The notes below the pieces were generated by a model, which was not told the origin of the DNA, did not search any database, and saw only the letters and a program-made list of their open reading frames with translations. Both the position numbers and the translations under genes were made by a program. From positions 1-64,000 of the forward strand of contig NZ_JABURJ010000052.1 in the NCBI RefSeq assembly GCF_014762745.1: a stretch of 64,000 nt of DNA. The letters are read 5' to 3'. This document shows positions 54,009-63,420 of the stretch, in pieces. How positions within the stretch are numbered: position 1 is the first letter of the stretch; each line of letters begins with the position of its first letter. This DNA is from Kangiella sp. GTDB lineage: Bacteria > Pseudomonadota > Gammaproteobacteria > Enterobacterales > Kangiellaceae.

Positions 54009-55415
54009 TTGGAACGTGAGCAGATAAAAAATACGACAGTAAAATTAATGGCGGTCTGGTATAACAGGCTGTTAGTGATTTTCTTAGCCCTTCTACCCTT
54101 ATGGTTCATTCTTTACATAGAATCTGAAATATCTCCTGATAAAAAGTTTATTGCCCATACCTTTCATGTCATTGTTATCTCCTTTGCTGTCCTTTTTAGC
54201 GGTTTTCTAAGCTACATCACCTGGCGTTGTTATCGAGCGACAGGGGAAGAGCTTCTACGCTGGCTGGTTTATGGTTTTCTGGGTTTTACCATTGTTTATG
54301 CACCGCATGGATTCCTGACTCATTATTCAATGAGCAATGTATGGATATTTTCACTCTATGGCCCAGCCTCAAGATTAGTGATGTCATTTTGTTTTTTGGT
54401 TGCCATGTTGAAGTATGGCGAAGTTATCGAGCTTGAGAAGGCTGGTCAAAAAAGGCTGACTGTTCCAGTTATACTCTTTTTGGTTATCAATATCTTAGTG
54501 TTTGGGGCCGCGCATCTGACCACGGTTGATCTCAACTGGTGGCGCTTATTAGCAGAATATGTGTCTATCAGTATGTTCCTTAGTAGCGTGATATGGATGC
54601 TGATCCAAAAAACACGCGGTTATATGGCGCTGTTATATGGGCTGGCAATGATTTGGTTCGCGCTTTCCTGTCTGTCTTTCACCATTGGAGTCGTCTGGGA
54701 TCATCAATGGTGGTTTGCCCATATTATTTTCGCTGCCGGTTTTCTATTGCTTAGTTATGGCGTGGTGCAGGCATTTTTAACCACTGGTTCATTCAAAAAT
54801 ATCTACTCGCAGACCGAATTGTTAGATCAAATTCTGGCTGAAAAGAAAAAGTCGGAACAGGCTTTAATTGAGCTAAAAGAAGTCAACCAGAAGCTTGAGG
54901 AGCTGGCTGCTACCGACTCTCTGACAGGGGTTGCTAATCGTCGTGAATTTATGAGTCGCTCCGAAGAAGAAATGTCTCGCGCCTATCGAAACGGCACTGA
55001 ACTATGCATGATGGTGGTCGATTTTGATCATTTTAAAGAAGTGAATGATGAGTATGGGCATCAGGCTGGCGACAAGGTTTTAAAAAACTTTGTGAAATTA
55101 ACCAGCGAAATTATGCGTCCTTCCGACTTGTTGGCCAGAATTGGTGGTGAGGAATTTGCTCTACTACTGCCCGAGACCAGCCTTTCTTCGGCGGCTAAGG
55201 TGGCAGAAAGATTGCGTCAGTATATTGAGGAAAATCCAATTGCGATTGGTAAAAAGAATATAAAACTTACCATCAGTATTGGGCTGGCTCAGTATCAGCC
55301 TAAAGTCGACACAGTAAAAAAGTGGTTACACCGTGCCGATGAGTTGCTGTACCAGGCTAAGGATAAGGGAAGAAATCGAGTCGAGGTTGAAGACTCTAAG
55401 GATGTAGGTGACTAG
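54009..55415 (+). CDS. Membrane diguanylate cyclase
   Basis: 468 aa. About seven membrane helices (20-245) carry several paired His/Trp residues (IAHTFHVIV, YAPHGFLTHY, WDHQWWFAHI) and form an unnamed sensor region. A coiled coil (about 265-300) leads to a GGDEF domain with active GGEEF (RIGGEEFALLLP) and DFDHFKEVND. The start is taken as TTG 54009 with AAGGGA about 8 nt upstream; ATG 54048 is an alternative. The next gene starts 2 nt after its stop, so the two cyclic-di-GMP genes are an operon lying between the NO reductase and nitrite reductase loci. Confidence 0.8.
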   Translation: MEREQIKNTTVKLMAVWYNRLLVIFLALLPLWFILYIESEISPDKKFIAHTFHVIVISFAVLFSGFLSYITWRCYRATGEELLRWLVYGFLGFTIVYAPHGFLTHYSMSNVWIFSLYGPASRLVMSFCFLVAMLKYGEVIELEKAGQKRLTVPVILFLVINILVFGAAHLTTVDLNWWRLLAEYVSISMFLSSVIWMLIQKTRGYMALLYGLAMIWFALSCLSFTIGVVWDHQWWFAHIIFAAGFLLLSYGVVQAFLTTGSFKNIYSQTELLDQILAEKKKSEQALIELKEVNQKLEELAATDSLTGVANRREFMSRSEEEMSRAYRNGTELCMMVVDFDHFKEVNDEYGHQAGDKVLKNFVKLTSEIMRPSDLLARIGGEEFALLLPETSLSSAAKVAERLRQYIEENPIAIGKKNIKLTISIGLAQYQPKVDTVKKWLHRADELLYQAKDKGRNRVEVEDSKDVGD

Positions 55416-55416
55416 C

Positions 55417-57993
55417 ATGGTTTATAAAGTCACTATTAGCGCTATTTTAGTCACCCTGTTAACGCTCGCTCTGATCTGGAACTTTCAGGGTGAGGGTTCT
55501 GATAATGCTCGCGAAATTCGAGTAGGTCTCTATCAAAATTCTCCTAAAATCTACCGCAATGCGCAGGGAGAGCCCGCCGGTCTTTTTATTAAACTGATTG
55601 AGGCCATTGCTGCAGAAGAGTCTTGGCAGTTAACCTATGTTGATTGCGAATGGAGTAATTGTTTAAACCTGTTATCGAACAGGGCTATTGACCTGATGCC
55701 GGATGTGGCCATTACCGATGAGCGGGATCGTAAGTTTGATTTTCATTCCATTGCCGTAACTCACAGCTGGTCAGAAGTCTGGGCGCGCAAGGATATCAAC
55801 ATCATGGGGCTGCCCGATTTACAGGGTGTCCGAATTGCAGTTCTACGTGATTCAGTACAGGAAGTGGCTTTACAAAAGATGATGATGGGCTACGGCGTTG
55901 GTTTTAAGCCTATTCCTGTTGATACCTACAGTGAAGGTTTCCAGGCAGTTAATAATGGTAAAGCTGATGCTGTGATTACCAATGTGCACTTTGCAGATAT
56001 ACATGGAACAAAGTTTGGGCTACGTGAAACGCCGATCATGCTTAATCCCGCGAGTCTTTATTATGTGACAGCAATAGGCGAAAACCCCGATTTGTTAAGA
56101 GCGATTGATAAGCATATAGAAGTGTGGCGTACCGATCCTGATTCTGTCTATTTTGAGGCGCTGAAAAGTACCATGGTTCCGATACAGGAACCGATCATTC
56201 CTAAATTATTGCTGTGGATACTGGTTATCGGCGGCGCCATGATACTGGTTATGTTTGGCGTGACCGGCTTGTTGCGCTGGCAGGTTCAGAAGCGTACTAA
56301 AGCTTTAAGTCGCACCAATGTACGCTTTAATCACCTATTAAAAGCCAGCCCGGTAGTTTTATATCAACTGCTGCTGGAAGAGGGCGGCTTTAGGCCAGTC
56401 TGGGTTAGTGCCAATTTGAAGCGGCTTTTTGGTTATGAGCCAGAGGAGTTGTACGATATTAATTGGTGGAAAAGTGTTTTGTACGAGGAAGATCGCTCTA
56501 AAACCATAGAGCAGTTTGGTGGCATCTTTGAAAAAGGTCATGTGGTTTATGAGTATCGAATTCTGGATAAAGAAGGCAAGATTCGCTATATCCGTGATGA
56601 ACTGCAGCTACTGGCAAATAGCGGTGATGGTCATGTAGAAATTGTCGGCTCATGGAGTGATCTGACCGATATATATGAGAAAGAAGATCGGCTGGTCTTT
56701 CTGTCACAATATGATCCTTTCACGCATTTACCCAATCGCCAGAAGTTGCAGGAGCGCGTTGAAGAAGCTATCGAACGCAGCAAACAGTTTAATGAAAACT
56801 TTGCAATTTTAAGCATTGATATCGACCACTTTAAAAAGATCAATGAAACGCTTAGTTATCAGGTGGGTGATGCGGTTATTTTACGTGTTGCGGAACGGCT
56901 AAAACATATTTTAAAAGTAGATGACACTCTGGCTCGTATTGGTGGTGATGACTTTGTACTGGTCATTAATGAACAGATTGATGTTAACAGGGTTTCCAAA
57001 ATTGCTCGCAAAGTTCTAAAACGTTTCGCTGCACCCTTAAGAGTCGATGATCATGAGCTGATGATTACAGCCAGCATCGGTATTGCCATTTATCCCGAAG
57101 ATGGTCGTGATCCTGATACCTTACTCAAAAATGCAGAAATCGCACGCTATTCAGCGAAAAAAGCAGGTCGCAATCGATTTGAGTTTTTCAATGATCGACT
57201 GGCGGAAGGTATGCATGAAAACCTCATGTTGGAAAGTGCCTTGAGAGTTGCTGTCGAGCGTAATGAGCTGGTGCTACATTATCAACCACTGGTTTGTTTT
57301 TCAGATGTGGGTATGGTCGGGGTTGAAGCTCTGGTCAGGTGGCAGCATCCAACTCAGGGATTGATTCCGCCTTATAAGTTTATTCCGCTGGCAGAGGAAA
57401 CCGGCCTGATTGGTGATATTGGCTTATGGGTTCTGCGCGAAGCCTGCCGTCAAATGATCGAGTGGGATAAAGCCGGTATTGGTGTCGATTGTATCTCAGT
57501 CAATATTTCGGTGCAGCAGATAGAGACAGGTCTTTTGCCCAAGCAGGTTAAAGAAGTCTTGCAGGATACCGGGTTGACCGCAAATCGACTCTTCCTCGAA
57601 CTGACAGAGTCGACCATTATGCAGGATCCGGAGCAGGCGGCTACAGCCATGGCGGAGTTTAAACGGATGGGGGTGAAGCTGGCAGTGGACGATTTCGGAA
57701 CCGGCTATTCCAGTATGTCCTACCTTAAACGCTTACCACTCGACCGTCTTAAAATTGATCGTTCCTTCATCAAGGATATTGGGCGGGATACCAGTGACGA
57801 AGTCATCTGCAAAGCAATTGTGCAGCTGGCAAAATCATTGGGCTTGGAAACTGTTGCTGAGGGTGTTGAAGAAGAGTCCCAGGCAGAGTTTCTTAAAGCG
57901 CTCGGCTGCGATGTAGCCCAAGGCTACCTCTATAGTAAGCCGATCCCAGCACCTGAGCTAGCTAATAAATGGGGCAGGCTAACCAGAAAGTAG
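55417..57993 (+). CDS. Sensor GGDEF-EAL protein with periplasmic binding domain
   Basis: 858 aa. N-terminal membrane anchor, a periplasmic solute-binding domain of the SBP_bac_3 type (about 30-250), a second membrane helix (about 265-285), a PAS domain (about 305-420), GGDEF (430-590, with GGDDF) and EAL (600-855). The EAL part has EALVRW and DDFGTGYSS, consistent with an active phosphodiesterase; GGDDF may be cyclase-competent or regulatory. The binding domain suggests sensing of an amino acid or similar small molecule. ATG 55417 is used because AGGTG is at the right distance. Confidence 0.85.
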   Translation: MVYKVTISAILVTLLTLALIWNFQGEGSDNAREIRVGLYQNSPKIYRNAQGEPAGLFIKLIEAIAAEESWQLTYVDCEWSNCLNLLSNRAIDLMPDVAITDERDRKFDFHSIAVTHSWSEVWARKDINIMGLPDLQGVRIAVLRDSVQEVALQKMMMGYGVGFKPIPVDTYSEGFQAVNNGKADAVITNVHFADIHGTKFGLRETPIMLNPASLYYVTAIGENPDLLRAIDKHIEVWRTDPDSVYFEALKSTMVPIQEPIIPKLLLWILVIGGAMILVMFGVTGLLRWQVQKRTKALSRTNVRFNHLLKASPVVLYQLLLEEGGFRPVWVSANLKRLFGYEPEELYDINWWKSVLYEEDRSKTIEQFGGIFEKGHVVYEYRILDKEGKIRYIRDELQLLANSGDGHVEIVGSWSDLTDIYEKEDRLVFLSQYDPFTHLPNRQKLQERVEEAIERSKQFNENFAILSIDIDHFKKINETLSYQVGDAVILRVAERLKHILKVDDTLARIGGDDFVLVINEQIDVNRVSKIARKVLKRFAAPLRVDDHELMITASIGIAIYPEDGRDPDTLLKNAEIARYSAKKAGRNRFEFFNDRLAEGMHENLMLESALRVAVERNELVLHYQPLVCFSDVGMVGVEALVRWQHPTQGLIPPYKFIPLAEETGLIGDIGLWVLREACRQMIEWDKAGIGVDCISVNISVQQIETGLLPKQVKEVLQDTGLTANRLFLELTESTIMQDPEQAATAMAEFKRMGVKLAVDDFGTGYSSMSYLKRLPLDRLKIDRSFIKDIGRDTSDEVICKAIVQLAKSLGLETVAEGVEEESQAEFLKALGCDVAQGYLYSKPIPAPELANKWGRLTRK

Positions 57994-58299
57994 CAGTCTG
58001 CAACAACTCATAAAAACGCATAAGACTAAGTCATATCAAATATATATCTTTTTTTATTTACTAATAACTGATAAGTTTAACTAATCTAATTATAGTTACC
58101 CTCCATGCCTGGCATTCACGAGATAAAACCTTAAATATTTTAGGGTTTTGTCTCGTCAAGTGAAGTCATTCACAGTAACAGCCATCTATATTCGTTAAAA
58201 CAATCAATATCTTACGATATGTTTGGGGACATATGTCCAGTAAGGTATATATAGCTGGAGATAATAATTAATCTGCTGTCTTACCTTCGGGTGAATATA

Positions 58300-58313
58300 C
58301 TGATCCAGATCAA
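58300..58313. promoter_or_regulatory. Fnr/Dnr box upstream of nirK
   Basis: CTGAT-CCAG-ATCAA differs from TTGAT-N4-ATCAA at one base. With a CATACT -10-like element at 58335-58340, its centre would be about 41 bp before the start of transcription, the activating class II position. Confidence 0.7.
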
Positions 58314-58344
58314 ACTACCGATTTTATATTGCTTCATACTAACC

Positions 58345-58364
58345 TTAAAAATGAGTATTTTTAA
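58345..58364. promoter_or_regulatory. Perfect palindrome at the predicted nirK transcription start
   Basis: TTAAAAAT-GAGT-ATTTTTAA, a perfect 8-4-8 dyad covering the predicted start point, placed as a repressor operator would be. It does not fit NsrR well. Confidence 0.45.
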
Positions 58365-58396
58365 TATAGGTTAAAGCGATCTCAGGAGATCATCTC

Positions 58397-59809
58397 ATGT
58401 TAAAACACAAACTATTTAAGAAAACAATATTGGCAGTGGCCGCGATTGGTTTAGTTAATGGCGTTATGGCTAAAGACTTGCCAAAAGAGCAGGCGATTCT
58501 TACTTCTCCACCCGAAGTGCCACCAGCAATTGAGCGTGAGCACAACGCCAAAGTGGTCGTTGAGCTTGAGACTGTTGAAAAGGTTGGCACCATGGCGGAT
58601 GGCGTTGAATACGTCTACTGGTCTTTTGGGGGTACGGTTCCGGGTAGTTTTATTCGAGTCAAAGAAGGCGACGAAATCGAGTTCCACCTTTCGAACCATC
58701 CATCTTCAAAGATGCCACATAACATTGATTTACACGCAGTCACTGGCCCAGGCGGTGGTGCAACTTCATCATTCACTGCTCCAGGCCACACAACAACTTT
58801 TGCCTTTAAGGCGCTAAATCCCGGCCTCTATGTTTATCACTGCGCAACAGCGCCAGTCGGTATGCACATTGCCAATGGTATGTATGGTTTGATTCTGGTT
58901 GAACCAAAAGAAGGTTTGCCAAAAGTGGATCGTGAATACTATGTGATGCAGGGTGACTTCTATACTAAAGGTAAATATGGCGAGCCAGGCTTACAGCCTT
59001 TCGACATGGAAAAGGCCATCAATGAACACGCAGACTATGTTGTGTTTAACGGTGCAGTGGGTAGCTTAACTGGCGATAAATCGCTCAAGGCTAACGTTGG
59101 CGAAACCGTTCGCTTGTATGTCGGTAACGGCGGTCCAAACCTTGTTTCTTCTTTCCACGTGATAGGAGAAATCTTTGATAAGGTGTATGTCGAAGGCGGT
59201 AACCTGATTAATGAAAATATTCAGACTACTTTAGTCCCTGCTGGCGGCTCTGCCATTGTTGAATTCACAGTGGACGTGCCCGGCAACCTGATTTTAGTTG
59301 ACCACTCTATCTTCCGTGCCTTTAACAAAGGTGCCCTAGGTATGCTCAATGTGCAGGGTAAAGAAGATAAAACCATTTATTCAGGTAAGCTGGATGACCG
59401 AATTTATCTTCCAGAAGGTTCAGCTGTGCAAAGTGTGGACAAAAAAGTGGAAGTAGCCAAAGCAGCCAATAAAGATGAAAAAATCAAGTTTGGTAAACGT
59501 GTTTATGACGCTAACTGCATGGCCTGTCACCAGCCTAATGGCCAGGGTATCCCAGGTGCTTTCCCACCAGTTGCCAAGTCTGACTACTTGAATGCCGATC
59601 CAATTCGCGCGGTCGAAGCCATTGTGCACGGTCTCGAAGGTCCAATCAAAGTCAATGGTGAGTCTTTCAACAGTGTCATGCCTGCAATGGATTTGACCGA
59701 TGATCAAATTGCCAATGTTGTGACTTACCTCTTGAACAGTTGGGACAACAAGGGCGGTGAGATCACTGTTGAACAAGTGAAAGAAGTTCGAGCTAACAAA
59801 CCTCACTAA
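58397..59809 (+). CDS. nirK: Copper nitrite reductase fused to cytochrome c
   Basis: 470-aa periplasmic enzyme reducing nitrite to NO. Signal peptide, then two cupredoxin domains: type 1 copper ligands in [25 protein letters not shown]; type 2 histidines in SSFHVIG and [12 protein letters not shown]-terminal cytochrome c domain (about 355-470) has heme motif CMACH at 374-378 and a later SVMPAM axial methionine. This NirK-c fusion lets the enzyme take electrons directly through its own heme. Fnr/Dnr control is indicated upstream. First gene of nirK-nirV-SCO. Confidence 0.95.
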   Translation: MLKHKLFKKTILAVAAIGLVNGVMAKDLPKEQAILTSPPEVPPAIEREHNAKVVVELETVEKVGTMADGVEYVYWSFGGTVPGSFIRVKEGDEIEFHLSNHPSSKMPHNIDLHAVTGPGGGATSSFTAPGHTTTFAFKALNPGLYVYHCATAPVGMHIANGMYGLILVEPKEGLPKVDREYYVMQGDFYTKGKYGEPGLQPFDMEKAINEHADYVVFNGAVGSLTGDKSLKANVGETVRLYVGNGGPNLVSSFHVIGEIFDKVYVEGGNLINENIQTTLVPAGGSAIVEFTVDVPGNLILVDHSIFRAFNKGALGMLNVQGKEDKTIYSGKLDDRIYLPEGSAVQSVDKKVEVAKAANKDEKIKFGKRVYDANCMACHQPNGQGIPGAFPPVAKSDYLNADPIRAVEAIVHGLEGPIKVNGESFNSVMPAMDLTDDQIANVVTYLLNSWDNKGGEITVEQVKEVRANKPH

Positions 59810-59825
59810 CCTTAAAGAGAAGACT

Positions 59826-60641
59826 ATGAAAATCAGTCGTCTTAAACTTGTAGTACTATCACTGACTCTGGTCGGAGTCAGTGGTAGCTCTGCGCTACAG
59901 GCAAGCTCCACAGCTGCACCATCGCCAAAGGGTATGGTACTGGTCAAAGGGGGCGAGTATCGTCCTTTGTATATGAGCAAGGACAGTCCTATCCAGTCGG
60001 TGGAAGACTTTTACCTGGACAAGTACCCAGTCACTAATCGCCAGTATCAACAGTTCGTCAAAAGTAATCCTGCCTGGGCTAAACAACAGGCACCCAGGGT
60101 GTTTGTGGAGAAGCAATATTTGCAGCATTGGCAGTCAGACGAAAAGTACCCTGAAGAGCTTGCTAATAGTCCGGTAACGAATGTTTCCTGGTTTGCCGCT
60201 GATGCCTATTGTCAGGCGCAAGGCAAACGTTTGCCAAGAGTGGGTGAGTGGGAACTGGCCGCACTTGCCAGTGAAACCCAGGCTGATGGTAGCGTTGAAA
60301 AAGATTACAAGCAAAAGATATTGATGTGGTACAGCAGACCAAGCCAGAGACAGCTGGCAGCGGTTGGACAGAATGAACCCAATTACTGGGGCGTCCATGA
60401 TATGCATGGCTTGATCTGGGAGTGGACAGAAGATTTTAATTCAGCGTTAGTCACTGGTGAATCACGCGGTGATAGCACTATTGATACCAAACTGTTTTGT
60501 GCCGGTGGTGCCAGCGGTGCGGTAGATCCGGGTGACTATGCAGCTTTTATGCGCTACGGATTTCGAAGCAGCCTGGAAGCAAAATATGCGTTGCCTAACT
60601 TAGGTTTTCGGTGCGCACAAGATACTGAACTGAATCAGTAA
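59826..60641 (+). CDS. nirV: NirV, formylglycine-generating-enzyme-like protein
   Basis: 271-aa exported protein of the FGE/SUMF1 fold, the type called NirV when next to nirK. VDKYPVTNRQYQ-like DFYLDKYPVTNRQYQQFV, AYCQAQGKRLPRVGEWELAA and GGASGAVDPGDYAAFMRYGFRS-type regions are present, ending NLGFRCAQ. Function in nitrite respiration is not established. It lies 16 nt after nirK and 11 nt before the SCO gene. Confidence 0.85.
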   Translation: MKISRLKLVVLSLTLVGVSGSSALQASSTAAPSPKGMVLVKGGEYRPLYMSKDSPIQSVEDFYLDKYPVTNRQYQQFVKSNPAWAKQQAPRVFVEKQYLQHWQSDEKYPEELANSPVTNVSWFAADAYCQAQGKRLPRVGEWELAALASETQADGSVEKDYKQKILMWYSRPSQRQLAAVGQNEPNYWGVHDMHGLIWEWTEDFNSALVTGESRGDSTIDTKLFCAGGASGAVDPGDYAAFMRYGFRSSLEAKYALPNLGFRCAQDTELNQ

Positions 60642-60652
60642 GAGAGAGACAA

Positions 60653-61225
60653 ATGAACCTATATGTAAAGATTATTTTTGCCGCACTAATGGTTGTCATA
60701 AGCGCGCAAGTTGTCGCTGATAACGATGCTAAAAATCTACCTGAAGATTCCATTTACCACTTGAACAGTGAATGGGTAACTCAAGATGAGCAGACCATTA
60801 ATATCCAGTCATTAGCTGGTAAGCGTCAAATGGTTAGCTTGATATACACACACTGCATGCACACTTGTCCAACCATTGTCGCAACCATGCAGAATATTGA
60901 GAAAAAACTACCGAAAGATGTGCTTGAAAACACTGAATTTGTGTTGGTGTCATTAACACCTGGAAGCGACACTCCTCAAGTGCTAAAAGATTTTTCAGAG
61001 AAAAGAAAGTTAAATCCAGAGCGTTGGACCTTGCTGACCGGTGATAAACAAGACGTCAGAAGCCTGGCCATGGCGTTGGGAGTTCGTTATAAGAAAAGCG
61101 AAGACAATGAAGTGGCCCATTCAAACGTATTCACACTGCTTGATGAACAAGGCCGAATCCTGTTTCAGGAAGTTGGTGATATTAATAAAGTTGATGAGAC
61201 AGTTGAAAAAATTGTCAGACGTTGA
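60653..61225 (+). CDS. SCO1/SenC-family copper chaperone
   Basis: 190-aa exported thioredoxin-fold protein with the copper-binding YTHCMHTCPTI motif (CxxxC) and a distal His in VAHSNVF. SCO proteins load copper into cytochrome oxidase; placed after nirK and nirV it most likely helps copper insertion into NirK. Confidence 0.9.
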   Translation: MNLYVKIIFAALMVVISAQVVADNDAKNLPEDSIYHLNSEWVTQDEQTINIQSLAGKRQMVSLIYTHCMHTCPTIVATMQNIEKKLPKDVLENTEFVLVSLTPGSDTPQVLKDFSEKRKLNPERWTLLTGDKQDVRSLAMALGVRYKKSEDNEVAHSNVFTLLDEQGRILFQEVGDINKVDETVEKIVRR

Positions 61226-61317
61226 GGTTTGATTGTTCTCTTAGCTAAAGAAATCATTGTTCCAGCTCGAGTTGCAGATTGATGGGTTACGGCTGACCTG
61301 GCAGTAGCCGTAATCTG

Positions 61318-61408
61318 TCAAAAGAATTTCGAAAGACGGCGGGAATTATTCGCACCATCCATGCGTTAGGACAAGCCATCAAAAGAATTTCGAAAGACGG
61401 CGGGAATT
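61318..61408. repeat. Paired 30-bp direct repeats carrying the tmRNA T-arm sequence
   Basis: Two identical 30-bp copies, at 61318-61347 and 61379-61408, start TCAAAAGAATTTCG and end GACGGCGGGAATT. The last 13 bases also occur in the tmRNA 3' end at 61573-61585. They may be old attachment-site scars, since tmRNA is a common integration site. Confidence 0.6.
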
Positions 61409-61530
61409 GCTCGGCTCATCCCTGAGCCTCGCCTTCGCTGCGCTCAGGCCAGCTAAAGCTGTCAAAAATTGTTCCAGACAATTTTTTGAACCCGCTACGC
61501 GGCTCCAAAACCAACTATCTATAGCCAATA

Positions 61531-61564
61531 AAAAACCCCAACTCTTGTGAGTTGAGGTTTTATA
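61531..61564 (-). terminator. tmRNA terminator
   Basis: On the minus strand ACCTCAACTC-ACAA-GAGTTGGGGTTTTTT follows the tmRNA 3' end. Confidence 0.8.
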
Positions 61565-61565
61565 T

Positions 61566-61913
61566 TGGTGGAGACGGCGGGAATTGAACCCGCGTCCGCG
61601 AATCCTCTGCTCGAGGCTCTACATGCTTAGGTCCATCTTTAATTTAATCTTTGACGTGCCGATGGGCAGGCATTCAAAGACGGTCTCGAGGAAAGTTTAA
61701 CAGTTGGCTGCCGAGCACAGTTACCTGCGAGTCCCTGTATTGACTGTCTAGCTCCTACCAAGGACGCTCAGAGTAGACAGTTAGCCTTAAGCGGCTAAAG
61801 CGTAGTTGTCTTCGTTTGCAACTATTAAGTTTCAGCTTTGATTTTACGAGATTCGCTGACATCTCGGCATGCACCTGGAGGTTCGTAATCCACGTCGAAT
61901 CCAAATCGTCCCC
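61566..61913 (-). ncRNA. ssrA: tmRNA (SsrA)
   Basis: About 348-nt one-piece tmRNA on the minus strand, rescuing stalled ribosomes. The 5' end GGGGACGATTTGGATTCGACG and the 3' end with GGTTCAATTCCCGCC and CCA form the alanyl-tRNA-like part; the acceptor arm pairs GGGGACG with CGTCTCC. The tag reading frame (61787-61819) encodes ANEDNYALAA and TAA. A minus-strand terminator follows. Confidence 0.96.
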
Positions 61914-62049
61914 AGATTCTTTTCCATTATAGTGCATTATTGGGCCAAGTACATTAATATCAAGGGGGTGGGCCAAGATATTTTGTGGCTTGGTTAACAT
62001 TCATTTTTAGAGCAAACGGCTACACTCCATTGGAATAATAGGAGGGGCA

Positions 62050-62853
62050 ATGAGTAGTTTACAAACGTCCAAAATACAGTTTGCCATGCTGTCGCATAAG
62101 GGGATGTCGCGCCAGAACAATGATGACAAGGTTTTTGCTTCCACAGAGTTGGGGTTGTGGTTGTTGTCAGATGGTGTCGGTGGTCTCAAGCAAGGTGAGC
62201 AAGCTAGTCAGTACGCAGTTGAAGAGATATCAAAGTCGATCAAAAAAGGCTTTAATCTGCATAGCGCAGTTCATTCAGCTCACTCTGTGATCAAGGCCCA
62301 TAATAAACATGAGCAGGAAGATCGTGGGGCAACTGTGGTTGCTGTGCATTCCAATGGCTCCAGTTACGAGATTGCCTGGGTTGGTGATAGCCGTGCTTAT
62401 TTGTGGAATCAGGAAACTGGTGAGTTAACTCAGTTGACCGAGGATCACACCTTGGTTCAAAAGCTGGTCAATGCCGGTTTACTGGAGCAACACGAGGTTA
62501 AGAATCACCCTAAACGTCATGTCATCACGCAATGTCTGGGTATCGAGAACGAAACCCCTTTAAGTATTGGTTCGTTAAATCGTGAGTGGGGCTATGGTGA
62601 GTCTTTATTATTGGCTAGCGATGGCCTTTATGAGGAGCTTTCGAGGCAAGAAATTATTGCAGCTTTGAAGCTTCCTCGTGATAATCAGGCTAAGGTTGAG
62701 TATTTGGTAGAATTGGCATGTAAGAATGGGGGTAGCGATAATATTTCTTTACTGCTGATTTCATCACCTGTTACTGAACCACAGCCGAAGAAGAAAGAAA
62801 CACCGATAGAGAAGTTTATAACAAAAATCAAAACAATCCTTAAACTAGGTTAA
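62050..62853 (+). CDS. PP2C-type protein phosphatase
   Basis: 267-aa serine/threonine phosphatase of the bacterial Stp/PppA type. Metal-binding motifs are RQNNDD, LSDGVGGL, AWVGDSRAYL, LASDGLYEEL and GGSDNISLLL; RGATVV is also present. A basic C-terminal tail (PKKKETPIEKFITKIKTI) replaces a membrane helix. It should reverse phosphorylation by the kinase encoded two genes downstream. GAGGGGC precedes the ATG, and the FHA gene follows after 12 nt. Confidence 0.9.
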   Translation: MSSLQTSKIQFAMLSHKGMSRQNNDDKVFASTELGLWLLSDGVGGLKQGEQASQYAVEEISKSIKKGFNLHSAVHSAHSVIKAHNKHEQEDRGATVVAVHSNGSSYEIAWVGDSRAYLWNQETGELTQLTEDHTLVQKLVNAGLLEQHEVKNHPKRHVITQCLGIENETPLSIGSLNREWGYGESLLLASDGLYEELSRQEIIAALKLPRDNQAKVEYLVELACKNGGSDNISLLLISSPVTEPQPKKKETPIEKFITKIKTILKLG

Positions 62854-62865
62854 TGTGAGGTAGGT

Positions 62866-63414
62866 ATGTCTTCTGAGAAAAATCCTTCACAGCATAAGTC
62901 TGAATTTCGTGAAGATAAAGCGGGGCCACAAGGGACACTGGTCTTCGATTCGAGTCAAGTGGAAAGGATGATCAAAGAGGAAATTCAAAAGTTGGAAGAT
63001 GATGGAACTAAGGTTCCAGCCTTACTTGCAACGACTAAGCCGCATGCTGGTCAGGCGTTTTTATTGGAGTACGGTAAGAATGTCATTGGGCGTGGAAAAG
63101 GTAACAGTGTAACGCTGTATGATCCTGCTGCTTCTTCAACTCATGCCCAGATTACCTTCTCCGATGGGCAATGGCGAATTCTCAATTTGTTGTCTTCAAA
63201 TGGCACCATTGTTAATGGTGAAAAGGTTTCTGAGCGTATTCTGTCCTTTGGTGACCGCATTCAAATTGGGCATACTGAGTTTTTGTTTACCTTGGTTGAT
63301 AGTAGTGAAGCTCAGCCGCAGGAAGAAAAAGAAGAGATGAACTGGATGCTGGTGGGTTCACTAGGTGTAGCAGCCGTGATTCTATTGGGAGTTCTTGCCT
63401 GGCTATTCCTATAA
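62866..63414 (+). CDS. FHA-domain protein with C-terminal membrane anchor
   Basis: 182 aa. A charged N-terminus of about 60 residues precedes a forkhead-associated phospho-Thr-binding domain (about 65-145: VIGRGKGNSVTL, SSTHAQITF, SSNGTIVNGEKV). The protein ends in one membrane helix (MLVGSLGVAAVILLGVLAWLFL-like). It is the expected reader of the neighbouring kinase, tethered to the inner membrane with the FHA domain in the cytoplasm. Confidence 0.88.
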   Translation: MSSEKNPSQHKSEFREDKAGPQGTLVFDSSQVERMIKEEIQKLEDDGTKVPALLATTKPHAGQAFLLEYGKNVIGRGKGNSVTLYDPAASSTHAQITFSDGQWRILNLLSSNGTIVNGEKVSERILSFGDRIQIGHTEFLFTLVDSSEAQPQEEKEEMNWMLVGSLGVAAVILLGVLAWLFL

Positions 63415-63420
63415 CTTTCA

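Larger units (their letters stand above)
57994..58396. other. Non-coding interval upstream of nirK with inverted repeats
   Basis: No gene is supported in these 403 bases. They contain a long imperfect stem, ACGAGA-AAAACC against GGTTTT-TCTCGT (58119-58156), and a second dyad, CTTAC-ATATGT against ACATAT-GTAAG (58212-58245). The nirK promoter region with an Fnr/Dnr box lies at the right end. Confidence 0.6.
61226..61565. other. Intergenic interval between the SCO gene and tmRNA
   Basis: No gene is supported. The interval contains two 30-bp direct repeats (61318-61347 and 61379-61408) and the tmRNA terminator. Confidence 0.6.

Noticed and set aside
61566..61600. tRNA-like T-arm and CCA end
   Set aside because: It is the 3' end of tmRNA; the tag frame and matching 5' acceptor strand are present, and no anticodon arm fits.
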